This document shows positions 1 through 8,841 of a stretch of DNA of 59,209 bases, in pieces (the first letter of the stretch is position 1; each line of letters starts with the position of its first letter). Both the position numbers and the translations under genes were made by a program. Origin of the DNA: JANMAT01 sp031359995. Lineage in GTDB: Bacteria > Actinomycetota > Acidimicrobiia > Acidimicrobiales > Ilumatobacteraceae. A model generated the notes under the pieces. It did no database searches, was not told the origin of the DNA, and saw only the letters and a program-made list of their open reading frames with translations. Location of the stretch: positions 1 to 59,209 of the forward strand of contig JANMAT010000103.1 in NCBI GenBank assembly GCA_031359995.1. Direction: 5' to 3'.

Positions 1-1
1 T

Positions 2-136
2 GCCAGCATCACCGACGCCGCCAACCAGGCCGCCACCGAAGCCGAACCCTCAGCCGACCTCAACGCCTCGGTCGAATACCGCACCCACCTCGCCAAAGTC
101 CTCGTCCGCCGCGCCCTCGAACAAGCCGGCAGGTAA
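2..136 (+). CDS. CoxM-like FAD-binding subunit, C-terminal end (partial)
   Basis: An open frame enters from the left edge and gives 44 residues ending in LAKVLVRRALEQAGR before TAA. The pattern (a helix with AAxEAEP, then SVEYRTHLAKVLVRRAL) is what I know from the C-terminal domain of the medium, FAD-carrying subunit of CO dehydrogenase/xanthine dehydrogenase-type molybdenum hydroxylases (CoxM family). In such complexes this subunit passes electrons from the iron-sulfur subunit to FAD. The start and the FAD-binding domain lie outside the window, so the substrate cannot be inferred. The MoxR/VWA pair further right resembles CoxD/CoxE, but it is 12 kb away and a link is only possible. Confidence 0.7.
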   Translation, partial: ASITDAANQAATEAEPSADLNASVEYRTHLAKVLVRRALEQAGR

Positions 137-212
137 CCAACCGTCGTGTCGAACCCGTTCCGGGTCGAGGTCCGCTCCGGCGGCACCTCGCCCGGAACGC
201 GTCGCGTCCGGG

Positions 213-234
213 CCCGATCGCGACAGCGATCGGG
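213..234. terminator. Hairpin between convergent genes
   Basis: CCCGATCGC, a GACA tetraloop and GCGATCGGG form a perfect 9-bp stem. It lies between the convergent CoxM-like gene and the DUF4262 gene, so it could end transcription from both sides. There is no U-tract, which is common for terminators in GC-rich Actinomycetota. Confidence 0.6.
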
Positions 235-243
235 ACCGAGGGG

Positions 244-744
244 TCAGGCCTCGACGTCGTCGAGGGCACCGATGACGGGTTGGGCGTAGAGCAGGCGCGT
301 GTCGAAGCCCGCCTCCCACGGCAACCAGCCCTGGCGGTCGGGCCACATCAGCTGCACGAGACGGAACGGCGTGGTGCCGTACCACATGAACGCCGACGAG
401 AAGAGCTCGCCGGTCTCATCGACCTCGACGGGCAGGAGCGCGCAGCGCAGGTCGTTGTCGAGCAGCCCGGTGAACAGCGGTCCGACGGGCACGTGGCCGC
501 CCGTGCGGACGATGTCGACCACGAGCCCGACGAGGCCGCGCGCCGCCACCGGCGTGAGCCCGAAGATGCACACCTCGGGGAAGCCGAACGTGGCCTCCAA
601 CCCGACGGTGTAGCTGTAGCCGGGCACGGGCGGATCGGCACCGGGCACCGGCATCACGGGCTCGAGCGCCCACCCCTGCTGCTCGATCATCCACGCCAGC
701 TTCTCCCGATGCTCCATGGAGCGATCCGGGAACACGTCCTCCAC
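244..744 (-). CDS. DUF4262 domain protein
   Basis: About 166 residues with GYSYTVGLEATFGFPEVCIFGL near the middle-left, followed by a hydrophobic segment (GLVGLVVDIVR) and a C-terminal WGLPW-type region (DRQGWLPWEAGFD). This is the layout of DUF4262, a small domain of unknown biochemical role that is common in Actinomycetota. I chose the GTG at 744 because GGGAGG sits 5 nt upstream. The ATG at 717 (MEHREKLAWMIEQQGW) is a good alternative and keeps the whole conserved domain. The frame stays open to 864, but that would overlap the upstream kinase gene. No membrane segment or signal peptide is seen. Confidence 0.7.
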   Translation of the reverse strand: MEDVFPDRSMEHREKLAWMIEQQGWALEPVMPVPGADPPVPGYSYTVGLEATFGFPEVCIFGLTPVAARGLVGLVVDIVRTGGHVPVGPLFTGLLDNDLRCALLPVEVDETGELFSSAFMWYGTTPFRLVQLMWPDRQGWLPWEAGFDTRLLYAQPVIGALDDVEA

Positions 745-826
745 GGCCACCTCCCTCACCGGCCTGTCGCCAGAGCCTTGCACAACCGCCGCGCCCGGCG
801 CGCCGGCTCGACCGGGTGCCGACGGC

Positions 827-1888
827 TCAGCCCAGCATGGCCATCGCGTCGAGATCGATGGCATGGCGCAGGTGCCGGGTGTCCATGGCCATGAACATGT
901 CGTCGCCGCGCTCCGTCTGGGAGACGATCATCGATGCGACGACCGCCATCACCACGCCGGAGAACGACTGCAGGCGGTAGCCCTCCCAGCACTCGTCGAG
1001 GCCCCAGCCCGCGACGCCGCGCCGGACGAGCTCACGGTGGTAGCCGGCCACCAGCGCACGCTCGTTGGCCCGGCGGTCGTCGACGAGGAGCCCGGCCCCC
1101 AGGAAGTAGCTCAGGTCGGCGGTGCCGGGCCCGTGCCCCGGCGTCTGCCAGTCCACCACGGCCAGCGGACGGCCGCCGGCGGCGGTGCCGAACATCATGT
1201 TGTCGAGCCGGTAGTCGCCGTGGGTCACGGTGTACGGACCATCACGGAGATCGATCCAGCGCGTGAGCAGACCACCGAGCTCGTCACCCACCGCCAGCTC
1301 CTCGGCCGACAGTCGGTGCTCGTAGCGCGCGACGAAGCCGGGCCACAGCATCAGGTAGAGCTGCTGCAGCGCCTCGGCGTCACCGGGCATGCGCCGGCCC
1401 AACCACTCGATGTCATGGAGCGACTCGTCGTCCCAGCGCGGTGCGTGCAGCGCGGCGAGCTCGGTGAGCGCGAGGCGGGCCTGCTCGAGGGTGCACCCGG
1501 CGATCTGGTCGCCCTGCTCGGCCGGCGCCAGATCTTCCAGCACGAGCACGAACCCGCCGCCGACCGGGTCCCAGTCGGCGTGGTGGCAGTGCGGGGTGGT
1601 GACGTCGACCGACGTGCGCAGGTGCTGGTAGAACCGGACCTCGCGCTCGTAGTTGCGCAACGACGTGCCGGTGGCCCGGCTCTGCTCGTCGGGCGACGGC
1701 AGCTTCACGACGACCGTGGCCGGCTGGGCGTCGCCGTCGCCGTCGGCGTCGGCTTGGTCGAGGTAGGCGAGGCGGCAGCGGTAGCTGGCGCCGACCTGCC
1801 CGGTGCCGACGCGAGTGACCGCGACCTCGACCACGGCGGTGCCGAGCACCTCGGTCAGGAACGCGGGGGTCAGCTCCTCGGGCGTCAT
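827..1888 (-). CDS. APH/choline-kinase-type phosphotransferase
   Basis: A 353-residue protein of the aminoglycoside phosphotransferase/ecdysteroid-kinase-like fold. The catalytic-loop motif HGDYRLDN begins at His223, and the metal-binding segment VVDWQTPGHGPGTADLSYF follows. The N-terminal lobe carries VVKLPSP, whose lysine probably contacts ATP, and VLVLEDL as the hinge. Proteins of this group phosphorylate small hydroxylated molecules or act on acyl-CoA-linked compounds; the substrate cannot be read from sequence. The start MTPEELTPAF was chosen because a TACGGT box lies 8 nt upstream. The open frame continues further but would run into the divergent VOC gene. Confidence 0.8.
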   Translation of the reverse strand: MTPEELTPAFLTEVLGTAVVEVAVTRVGTGQVGASYRCRLAYLDQADADGDGDAQPATVVVKLPSPDEQSRATGTSLRNYEREVRFYQHLRTSVDVTTPHCHHADWDPVGGGFVLVLEDLAPAEQGDQIAGCTLEQARLALTELAALHAPRWDDESLHDIEWLGRRMPGDAEALQQLYLMLWPGFVARYEHRLSAEELAVGDELGGLLTRWIDLRDGPYTVTHGDYRLDNMMFGTAAGGRPLAVVDWQTPGHGPGTADLSYFLGAGLLVDDRRANERALVAGYHRELVRRGVAGWGLDECWEGYRLQSFSGVVMAVVASMIVSQTERGDDMFMAMDTRHLRHAIDLDAMAMLG

Positions 1889-1972
1889 CGGGGCGAACCG
1901 TAGCGGCCGCCCCGGCGCGAGCCGACGCCAGGGTGCGCGCCGGTGCGCGACGCGCTGGGTAGCGTCACCGCG
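1889..1972. promoter_or_regulatory. Divergent short-leader promoters
   Basis: The 84-bp gap between the two divergent starts holds TACGGT on the minus strand (1897-1902, 8 nt before the kinase ATG) and TAGCGT on the plus strand (1960-1965, 7 nt before the VOC ATG). Both fit TAnnnT -10 boxes placed for leaderless transcripts. No ribosome binding site is seen before either start. Confidence 0.5.
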
Positions 1973-2599
1973 ATGACGAGCCTCGCGGTGGTCGACCACC
2001 TCGTGTACGCGACCGACGACCTCGAGGCCAGCGTGGCCGAGCTGAGCGCATGGCTCGGCGTGGCGTCGGTGCCCGGCGGTCGCCACATCGGCATGGGCAC
2101 GCGCAACGAGCTGCTGTCGCTGGGCAACGGGTCGTACCTCGAGATCATCGGGCCCGACCTCGATCAGCCCGCGCCCGGGCAGTCACGCCCGTTCGGCCTC
2201 GACGACCTCGACCGTCCCCGCCTCGTGACGTGGGCGGCCCGTACCGCCGATCTCGCCGCCGCCACCGCGGCGGCGCGCGCCGTCGGCCACGACCCAGGCG
2301 ACGGTCGCGGCATGCAGCGGGCCCGGCCCGATGGCGTGGTGCTGTCGTGGACGCTCACGATGACCACGGCCGACGGCGTGCTTCCCTTCCTCATCGACTG
2401 GGGCGCCACGCCCCACCCGAGCGTCACGGCTCCCGTCGGTGTCGAGTTGCTCGTGCTCGAGCTCACCGATCCCGACGCCGATCACGTGCAGCGCGTGCTG
2501 GACGCCTGGGGCACGCCCGGTGTGACGGTCACCGCCGGCGCACCAGCGAGCGTCCGTGCGGTGCTGCGGGGCCCGGGCGGCACGCTCGTACTCGCCTAG
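1973..2599 (+). CDS. VOC/glyoxalase-like domain protein
   Basis: A 208-residue protein starting MTSLAVVDHLVYATDDLE, the typical first strand and helix of a vicinal-oxygen-chelate module. NGSYLEIIGPD follows, carrying the glutamate that usually ligands metal. It matches the larger one-chain Glyoxalase_3-like group seen in Actinomycetota. A second, more degenerate half ends VRAVLRGPGGTLVLA. The role is unknown; such proteins bind small ligands and some act as dioxygenases or isomerases. The ATG at 1973 is preferred over the upstream start at 1943 because of the TAGCGT box 7 nt before it and because homology begins there. Confidence 0.75.
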   Translation: MTSLAVVDHLVYATDDLEASVAELSAWLGVASVPGGRHIGMGTRNELLSLGNGSYLEIIGPDLDQPAPGQSRPFGLDDLDRPRLVTWAARTADLAAATAAARAVGHDPGDGRGMQRARPDGVVLSWTLTMTTADGVLPFLIDWGATPHPSVTAPVGVELLVLELTDPDADHVQRVLDAWGTPGVTVTAGAPASVRAVLRGPGGTLVLA

Positions 2600-2610
2600 G
2601 TCAGGCCCGC

Positions 2611-2616
2611 TACCGT
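2611..2616 (+). promoter_or_regulatory. Putative -10 box for SURF1 gene
   Basis: TACCGT lies 8 nt before the ATG at 2625, and no ribosome binding site intervenes. This suggests a leaderless transcript and supports the start. Confidence 0.45.
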
Positions 2617-2624
2617 CGGCGCTG

Positions 2625-3476
2625 ATGTACCGCTTCCTCCGCCGGCCCCGTTGGATCCTGTTCACGCTGCTGACCGTCACACTGATGGTGGTGATGGTGA
2701 ACCTGGGCATCTGGCAGCTCAACCGCTTGCAGGAGCGCCGGTCGAGCAACCGGGAGATCACCTCGCGCACCACCCTGGCCACGATCGACGTGGCCGAGCT
2801 GTTCCCGGCGGGCGCCCCGGTCGAAACGGGCCCGCTCCAGTGGCGCCCGGTCGAGGCCACCGGCACCTACGACATCGCCCACGAGGTCGCCATCAACGAC
2901 CGCAGCCTCGACGGCGTGGCCGGCCTGCACGTGGTCACCCCGCTGGTGCTGGCCGACGGTCGGGCGCTGCTCGTCAACCGCGGCTGGATCCCGGCGCCGC
3001 CCAAGGTCGGCGAAGCGCCCCAGATCCCCCCGCCGGCGTCGGGCACCGTGACGATCACCGGGCGGGTGCGCCCGTCGCAGAAGCGCGGGTGGCTCGGCCC
3101 GAAGGACAAGCCCACCGGCACCCTCGCACGCCTGGCCCGCGTCGACATCCCCCGCATCGCCGCCCAGACGCCCGAGGCTCTGCTGCCCGTGTACGCCGAG
3201 GAGATCCGCAGCGACGACGGTGCCATCCCCCGCCCCATCCCCCTGCCCGAGCTCGACGACGGCCCCCACCTGTCCTACGCCGGGCAGTGGTTCCTGTTCA
3301 CCATCTGCGCCGCGGGCGGTTGGTACGCCCTCGTTCGCCGCAAGGCCAAGCAGACCCGCCAGGAGGCGCGACGGCTCGAGCTCAGCGCCGCAGCGCCCCC
3401 AGCAGGTGACGCGGACCGCCCTGGGCCAGACGCCGTCGCATCGACCACGGAGACACCCGGAACAACTCGGTCATGA
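2625..3476 (+). CDS. SURF1-family cytochrome oxidase assembly protein
   Basis: A 283-residue protein with the two-membrane-segment SURF1 layout: an N-terminal helix (about residues 10-30) followed by GIWQLNRLQERR, a large external domain containing VNRGWIP and GRVRPSQKRG, and a C-terminal helix starting at LSYAGQWFLFTICAAGGWYA. SURF1 proteins help insert heme a into cytochrome c oxidase subunit I at the membrane. No oxidase genes are seen next to it. The last 95 bp overlap the 3' end of the convergent lycopene cyclase-like gene. The alanine/proline-rich tail in that overlap is not needed for the fold. Confidence 0.88.
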   Translation: MYRFLRRPRWILFTLLTVTLMVVMVNLGIWQLNRLQERRSSNREITSRTTLATIDVAELFPAGAPVETGPLQWRPVEATGTYDIAHEVAINDRSLDGVAGLHVVTPLVLADGRALLVNRGWIPAPPKVGEAPQIPPPASGTVTITGRVRPSQKRGWLGPKDKPTGTLARLARVDIPRIAAQTPEALLPVYAEEIRSDDGAIPRPIPLPELDDGPHLSYAGQWFLFTICAAGGWYALVRRKAKQTRQEARRLELSAAAPPAGDADRPGPDAVASTTETPGTTRS

Positions 3477-4590
3477 GCGCGGCCACCTCGCGCGCCGACG
3501 CGGTGCCCGACAGGTAGCCCGACCACTGCTCCTGCGGCAGCGCGAAGAACGCACCGAACAACTCACCGACCTCGGCCCGACCCATGCCGAGCAGCGCGTC
3601 CAGACCGAACAGCTCCAGGGCGCGGGCCCGGCGGCGATCGGTGGGCCACAGCGCCGCCCAACCGGCCGCGCTGACCGCCGCCGGCGTGGCTCGCCGGAGC
3701 AGGGCGTCGCTCAGGGCCTGGGCCACCCGCGGCGCGGCGCGCAGCGACGCGGCCACCGAGTACCCGGTGGCCGGATGCACCAGGCCACCGGCCGTACCGA
3801 CCCCCACCACGTCCTGCACGGCCGGCGGCGCGAGGCCCATGGGGATGCGCACCAGCTCGACCGCCTCGAGCTCGGTGACGCGCACGCCACGGTCGGCCAG
3901 ACGTCGGTTCAGGCGTTGGGACAGCACCGCGGTGCTGGCCGGCGCGGTGGCCGCCAGGACCGTCTCCTCCAGGAGCCAGCGCCCGTCGCCGAGGTCCATG
4001 GCGTACAGGAACGACGGGCGGGGATCGTCGTCGCCGGGGACCGATGTCCAGTCCATCAGCAGGCACGTGCCCGGGTCGATGGCGGCACCCTCGGTGCGGG
4101 CGATGACGCCGTGGGCCACCTGCCAGGCGGCCGGCCCCCGGCCGCGCACGAGCGCGCCGGGATGACCGGTGGCGTCGACCACGACGGTCGCGTCGGCCAC
4201 CGCGCCGGCGTCGGTCACGTAGGTGATGCCACCGGGTCGGGGCGCGGCACCCACCACGCGGGCCCGTTCGACCTGCACCCCACCCCGCTCGCACCACGCC
4301 CGCAGGCGGGCCTGCAGCGCGATGTTGTCGAGGCGGCCGTAGGCGCGGGGCAGGCGCCGGAAGCCACCGGCGGCCACGTCGACCGTGGCCCACCGCTGGG
4401 CGATCACGTCGGCGCCCAGATCGTCGAGGTCGAGCTCGTCGAGCCACGCCGCGTACGTGGCCGGCCAGACCCTGTCGGGGTCCTCGGCCACCAGCCGCAC
4501 GCGCAGGTCGAGGCGGGCACACGCGGCCGCCGTGGCCCACGCCGCCGGGCCACCGCCGACGACGGCGACGTCGACGGGGCGCTCGGTCAC
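3382..4590 (-). CDS. Lycopene cyclase-like FAD flavoprotein
   Basis: A 402-residue protein that begins VTERPVDVAVVGGGPAAWAT, a Rossmann FAD-binding GxGxxA/G-type motif in the first 25 residues. Mid-protein VVVDATGHPGALV follows, and the later GVGTAGGLVHPATGYSVAAS is the hallmark segment of the CrtL/CrtY lycopene beta-cyclase family. Such enzymes cyclise the ends of lycopene at the membrane, using reduced FAD as a cofactor. No other carotenoid gene is in the window, so a related ketone or isoprenoid substrate remains possible. The GTG start overlaps the ppgK stop in a GTGA arrangement, indicating translational coupling. The 3' end overlaps the SURF1 gene. Confidence 0.78.
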   Translation of the reverse strand: MTERPVDVAVVGGGPAAWATAAACARLDLRVRLVAEDPDRVWPATYAAWLDELDLDDLGADVIAQRWATVDVAAGGFRRLPRAYGRLDNIALQARLRAWCERGGVQVERARVVGAAPRPGGITYVTDAGAVADATVVVDATGHPGALVRGRGPAAWQVAHGVIARTEGAAIDPGTCLLMDWTSVPGDDDPRPSFLYAMDLGDGRWLLEETVLAATAPASTAVLSQRLNRRLADRGVRVTELEAVELVRIPMGLAPPAVQDVVGVGTAGGLVHPATGYSVAASLRAAPRVAQALSDALLRRATPAAVSAAGWAALWPTDRRRARALELFGLDALLGMGRAEVGELFGAFFALPQEQWSGYLSGTASAREVAALMTELFRVSPWSMRRRLAQGGPRHLLGALRR

Positions 4591-5450
4591 CGGCCGGCCA
4601 GGAGGGCGGCGCCCACGATGCCGGCGTCGTTCATCAACTTGGCCGGCTTCACAGGGCAGCGCACGTCGACGAGGGGCAGGAACTTCTCGGCCTTCTTGCT
4701 GACGCCACCGCCGATGAGCACCAGGTCGGGCCACAGCAGGAAGTCGAGCTTGCGGAGGTACGTCTGCACCCGCTCGGCGTACTCCTTCCACGACAGCCCT
4801 TCCTCGTCGCGCACGCGCGCCGCCGCGCGTGACTCGGCGTCGTGACCGTCGATCTCGAGGTGGCCGAACTCGGTGTTGGGCAGCAGCACGCCGTTGTTGA
4901 ACACCGCGCACCCGATGCCGGTGCCGAGCGTGATCATGATCACCACGCCCTTGGCCCGCTTGCCCGCACCGAAGGTCATCTCGGCCACGCCGGCGGCGTC
5001 GGCGTCGTTCATGGCGACCACCGGGCGCTTGAGGCGACGGCGCAGTTCGGTGGGCAGGTTCAGCCCGAGCCACGCGTCGCCCATGTTCGCCGCAGTGTGC
5101 AACGTGCCGCGGATGACGACGCCCGGGAACGTGACGCCGATGGGCCCTTCGGCGTCGAACGACCGGGCGACCTCGCACACGACGTCGAGCACCTCGCCGG
5201 GCTTGGCCTTCTGGGGCGTCTCCAGCCGCAGGCGCGGGGCGAGGAGCTTGCCCGTCGCCAGATCGACCGGCGCGCCTTTGATGCCGCTGCCGCCGATGTC
5301 GATGCCGAGGCGGCTGACGGGCGCCGGCCCGGCCGCACCCTTGCGGGCACCCGCCTTCGTCACCACCGCCTTCGTCGCGACCGCGTTGGTCGGGGGGCGC
5401 GTCCTCGGCACGGTCGTGCCGGCCGGTGCGGTCGCCTTCTTCGCTGCCAT
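4587..5450 (-). CDS. ppgK: Polyphosphate glucokinase
   Basis: A 287-residue ROK-family sugar kinase. After a 45-residue Ala/Lys/Thr-rich tail comes RLGIDIGGSGIKGAPVDL (phosphate-binding motif). VAMNDADAAGVAEM holds the catalytic Asp, and ITLGTGIGCAVF with LLPNTEFGHLEIDG is typical of PpgK. The enzyme phosphorylates glucose with polyphosphate or ATP in the cytosol. C-terminal DLVLIGGGVSKKAEKFLP closes the fold. The ATG at 5450 is chosen because GGAGG lies 7 nt upstream; a TTG two codons earlier is less likely. It is the first gene of a pair with the lycopene cyclase-like gene. The glucose-6-phosphate product links it logically to pgi 2 kb away. Confidence 0.92.
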   Translation of the reverse strand: MAAKKATAPAGTTVPRTRPPTNAVATKAVVTKAGARKGAAGPAPVSRLGIDIGGSGIKGAPVDLATGKLLAPRLRLETPQKAKPGEVLDVVCEVARSFDAEGPIGVTFPGVVIRGTLHTAANMGDAWLGLNLPTELRRRLKRPVVAMNDADAAGVAEMTFGAGKRAKGVVIMITLGTGIGCAVFNNGVLLPNTEFGHLEIDGHDAESRAAARVRDEEGLSWKEYAERVQTYLRKLDFLLWPDLVLIGGGVSKKAEKFLPLVDVRCPVKPAKLMNDAGIVGAALLAGR

Positions 5451-5652
5451 CGTCAAACCTCCAGCCCCGACGCTCGCCGGAACGCCTCGTTCACATCGCC
5501 AAGGTATGCGTCACCGCCGCCGACCGTCGGCGTGGGCCCCTTTGCTACCAGGCCGGGCACGGCTCCCGCTGGCCAACACGCCGCCCGACCGCACATGAAC
5601 GGCCCGGCGCCCAGCGGTACTAGCGTCCAGGGGGACACCAGGAGGTGCGCCC

Positions 5653-7134
5653 ATGCGTCAGCTGTCAGGGGTCGACAACGGCTTCCTCGTGATGGAGAGC
5701 GCCACGAACTTCGGGCACGTCGCGTCGATGACGGTGTACGACCCGAGCGACGCTCCCGGCGGCGCCGGGTACGAGGCCACCTACCAACTGCTGCTCGAAC
5801 GGATCGATGAGGTGCCGCTGTTCCGGCGCCGGCTCGTCGAAGTGCCACTCGGGCTCGACCTCCCCTACTGGGTGGAGGACCCCCACTTCGATCTCGACTT
5901 CCACCTGCGCCACCACGCCGTACCGCCGCCCGGCACCGACGAGCAGCTGGCCGAGGTGATCTCTCGCATCGTGGCCCGCCCCCTCGACCGCAGCCGGCCG
6001 CTGTGGGAGATGTACGTGATCGAAGGCCTCGCCGGCGGACGCATCGCCCAGCTCACCAAGATCCACCACGCCGCCATCGACGGTGCCGCGGGTGCCCAGC
6101 TGCTGGCCATCCTGCTCGACACCGACCCCACCCGACGCCCCCGACCCAAGCCACTCGACGACTGGCAACCCGAACGCATCCCCAACGACCTCGAGCTGCT
6201 GCAACGCACCGCCATCGAGTACCTGCGGCGCCCCGAGAAGATGATCCGGCTGGGCGTGCGAACGTTGCGCGACCTGGCCGCCACCACCCAGAACGGCGGG
6301 CTGCGGGCCATCGCCGACATCGCCGCCCAGCCGATGCCGGGGCCCGTGGGTCAGCTCGTGCGCAATCGTCTGCGGGGCAACCACCACGAGGTCGACACGC
6401 CACCGGCCCTACCGGTCACCCCGGCGCCGCGCACGCCGTTCAACCGCACGATCGGGGCCCACCGGCGGTTCGCCTTCGTGAGCGTGCCGCTGGCCGACAC
6501 CAAGAAGATCAAGAGCGCCTACGGCGTCACGCTCAACGACGTCGTCATGGCGCTGTGCTCGGCCACGCTGCGCCGCTACCTCGACGAGCGCGCCGCGCTG
6601 CCCGACGAGCCCCTCATTGCCATGGTGCCGGTGTCGGTGCGCACCGGCAGCGAGAGCGACGCCTACCAGAACCGGGTCTCGGCCGTGTTCGCCAACCTTC
6701 ACACCCACGAGAAGGACCCGGTCGACCGGCTCATCGCCATCTCGGGGTCCATGAGAGCGGCCAAGGAGATGCACGCCGCCATCCCGGCCGAGCGGCTCAC
6801 CGACTTCGCCCAGTTCGCCCCGCCGGCGGTGGCGGCCCGGGCCATGCGTCTGTACTCGCGCACCCGCGTGGCCGACCGCATGAACCCGCCGTTCAACCTG
6901 GTGATCTCCAACGTGCCCGGCCCCAACGAACCGCTGTTCTCGGCCGGTGCCCGCCTCGAGCACTTCTACCCGGTGTCCACCATCGTCGACGGCCAGGGCC
7001 TGAACATGACGGTCCAGAGCTACAACGGCAGCATGGACTTCGGCTTCCTCGCCGACCGCGACCTGGTGCCCGATGTGTGGGACCTGAAGGGCTACCTGCT
7101 CGACGCCGTGCAGGAGCTGCTCGACACGCTGTGA
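5653..7134 (+). CDS. Wax ester synthase/diacylglycerol acyltransferase (WS/DGAT)
   Basis: A 493-residue protein with the condensation-domain-like active-site motif HHAAIDG at 138-144, preceded by PLWEMYVIEGL (116-126). The C-terminal signature NVPGPNEPLF is typical of the family. WS/DGAT enzymes transfer acyl groups from acyl-CoA to fatty alcohols or diacylglycerol at the membrane surface, making storage wax esters or triacylglycerol. Length matches actinobacterial members (about 450-500). The ATG at 5653 has AGGAGGTGCGCCC before it, a strong ribosome binding site. It is transcribed divergently from ppgK, with a 200-bp gap that must hold both promoters. Confidence 0.92.
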   Translation: MRQLSGVDNGFLVMESATNFGHVASMTVYDPSDAPGGAGYEATYQLLLERIDEVPLFRRRLVEVPLGLDLPYWVEDPHFDLDFHLRHHAVPPPGTDEQLAEVISRIVARPLDRSRPLWEMYVIEGLAGGRIAQLTKIHHAAIDGAAGAQLLAILLDTDPTRRPRPKPLDDWQPERIPNDLELLQRTAIEYLRRPEKMIRLGVRTLRDLAATTQNGGLRAIADIAAQPMPGPVGQLVRNRLRGNHHEVDTPPALPVTPAPRTPFNRTIGAHRRFAFVSVPLADTKKIKSAYGVTLNDVVMALCSATLRRYLDERAALPDEPLIAMVPVSVRTGSESDAYQNRVSAVFANLHTHEKDPVDRLIAISGSMRAAKEMHAAIPAERLTDFAQFAPPAVAARAMRLYSRTRVADRMNPPFNLVISNVPGPNEPLFSAGARLEHFYPVSTIVDGQGLNMTVQSYNGSMDFGFLADRDLVPDVWDLKGYLLDAVQELLDTL

Positions 7135-7193
7135 CACCGTCCTCGGTGCGGCGAGCACCGCCCGTGCTCCCGCACTGACAGACTGCCGGTGCG

Positions 7194-8813
7194 ATGGCCA
7201 TCACCGATTCCCCCACCTGGCACGCCCTCCGAGGCCATGCCGACAGCATCGAGCGCACCGACCTGCGGACCCTCTTCCGCGACGACCCTGCCCGTGCCGA
7301 CCGGCTCGTCTTCCAGGTGGGCGACCTCTACGCCGACCTGTCCAAGCAGCGGGTGAACCCCGACACCGTTCGGTTGCTGTTGCAGTTGGCGGCGGCGGCC
7401 GGGGTCACGGCGCGGCGTGACGCCATGTTCGCCGGCGAGAAGATCAACGAGACCGAGGACCGCGCCGTGCTGCACACCGCGCTGCGGGCCGAGCGCGGCG
7501 CCACGGTGATGGTGGAAGGCCGCAACGTGGTGCCCGACGTGTACGAGGTGCTCGACGCCATGGCCGGCTTCGCCGGCAAGGTCCGCAGCGGGGTCCACAC
7601 CGGCCACACCGGCAAGCGCATCCGCAACGTCATCAACATCGGCATCGGCGGTTCCGACCTGGGCCCGGCCATGGCCGCGCACGCGCTGCGCAACTGGTCC
7701 GACCGGTCGATGACGTTCCGTTATGTGTCGAACGTGGACGGCTCCGACATCACCGAGGCCACGCTCGACCTCGACCCGGCCGAGACGCTGGTGATCGTGT
7801 CGTCGAAGACGTTCACCACGCTCGAGACGATGACCAATGCCAGCACCGCCCGCTCGTGGTTGGTTGCTGCGCTGGGCGAGGCCGCCGTGCCCGCCCACAT
7901 CGTCGCCGTGTCCACCAACGCGGCCAAGGTCGCCGACTTCGGCATCGACACGAACAACATGTTCGGGTTCTGGGACTGGGTCGGAGGCCGTTACTCCATG
8001 GGCTCGGCCATCGGGCTGTCGCTCATGATCGCCATCGGGGCCGAGCAGTTCCACGAGATGCTCCGAGGCTTCCGCACCATCGACGACCACTTCCGCTCGG
8101 CCCCGCCGGCCGAGAACCTACCGATGCTGATGGGGCTCATCGGCATCTGGGAGCGCAACTTCCTCGGCTCACCGAGCCTCGGCGTGATCCCGTACTGCAA
8201 CGAGCTGGCGTTGTTCCCGGCGTACCTGCAGCAGCTCGACATGGAGTCGAACGGCAAGCGTGTGAGCCTGGCGGGCGACGCGGTCACCTATGACACCGGC
8301 CCCATCGTGTGGGGTACTCCGGGCACGAACGGCCAGCACGCCTACTTCCAGTTGTTGCACCAGGGCACCACGGTGGTGCCGCTCGACCTGATCGGCTTCG
8401 CCCGGCCGGTGCACGACACCGGCAGCCACCACGACCAGCTCATCGCCAACCTCCTCGCCCAGTCCGAGGCGCTGGCCTTCGGCAAGACGACCGACGAGGT
8501 GCGCGCCGAAGGTGTGAACGGTCGCCTCATCGCCCACAAGACGTTCCCCGGCAACCGGCCCACCACCGTGATCATGGGCGAGGCGCTGTCGCCGTTCGCG
8601 CTGGGTGAGCTGGTGGCGTTGTACGAGCACCGCGTGTTCACCATGGGCGCGGTGTGGGGCATCAACAGCTTCGACCAGTGGGGCGTGGAGCTGGGCAAGG
8701 TGCTGGCCGGACGCATCATCCCCGAGCTCGCCGCCGACGCGCCCGAAGCCGCCGACCACGACCGCTCCACCAACGCCCTGATCGCCCGCTACAAGGCGTT
8801 GCGGGGCCGCTGA
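7194..8813 (+). CDS. pgi: Glucose-6-phosphate isomerase
   Basis: A 539-residue enzyme converting glucose-6-phosphate to fructose-6-phosphate in the cytosol. Visible landmarks are the SIS-fold phosphate site INIGIGGSDLGPAMAA, the signature FWDWVGGRYSMGSAIGLS, the catalytic His382 in GTPGTNGQHAYFQLLHQG and Lys502 in SFDQWGVELGKVL. Length is normal for the long bacterial/eukaryotic type. The start ATG is 59 bp after the WS/DGAT stop. A CAGACT box 9 nt before the ATG suggests its own promoter, and the same box precedes the AAA gene at 18754. Confidence 0.96.
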   Translation: MAITDSPTWHALRGHADSIERTDLRTLFRDDPARADRLVFQVGDLYADLSKQRVNPDTVRLLLQLAAAAGVTARRDAMFAGEKINETEDRAVLHTALRAERGATVMVEGRNVVPDVYEVLDAMAGFAGKVRSGVHTGHTGKRIRNVINIGIGGSDLGPAMAAHALRNWSDRSMTFRYVSNVDGSDITEATLDLDPAETLVIVSSKTFTTLETMTNASTARSWLVAALGEAAVPAHIVAVSTNAAKVADFGIDTNNMFGFWDWVGGRYSMGSAIGLSLMIAIGAEQFHEMLRGFRTIDDHFRSAPPAENLPMLMGLIGIWERNFLGSPSLGVIPYCNELALFPAYLQQLDMESNGKRVSLAGDAVTYDTGPIVWGTPGTNGQHAYFQLLHQGTTVVPLDLIGFARPVHDTGSHHDQLIANLLAQSEALAFGKTTDEVRAEGVNGRLIAHKTFPGNRPTTVIMGEALSPFALGELVALYEHRVFTMGAVWGINSFDQWGVELGKVLAGRIIPELAADAPEAADHDRSTNALIARYKALRGR

Positions 8814-8841
8814 GGTCGGCGGTCGAGCCGGTGGCGCCTGG

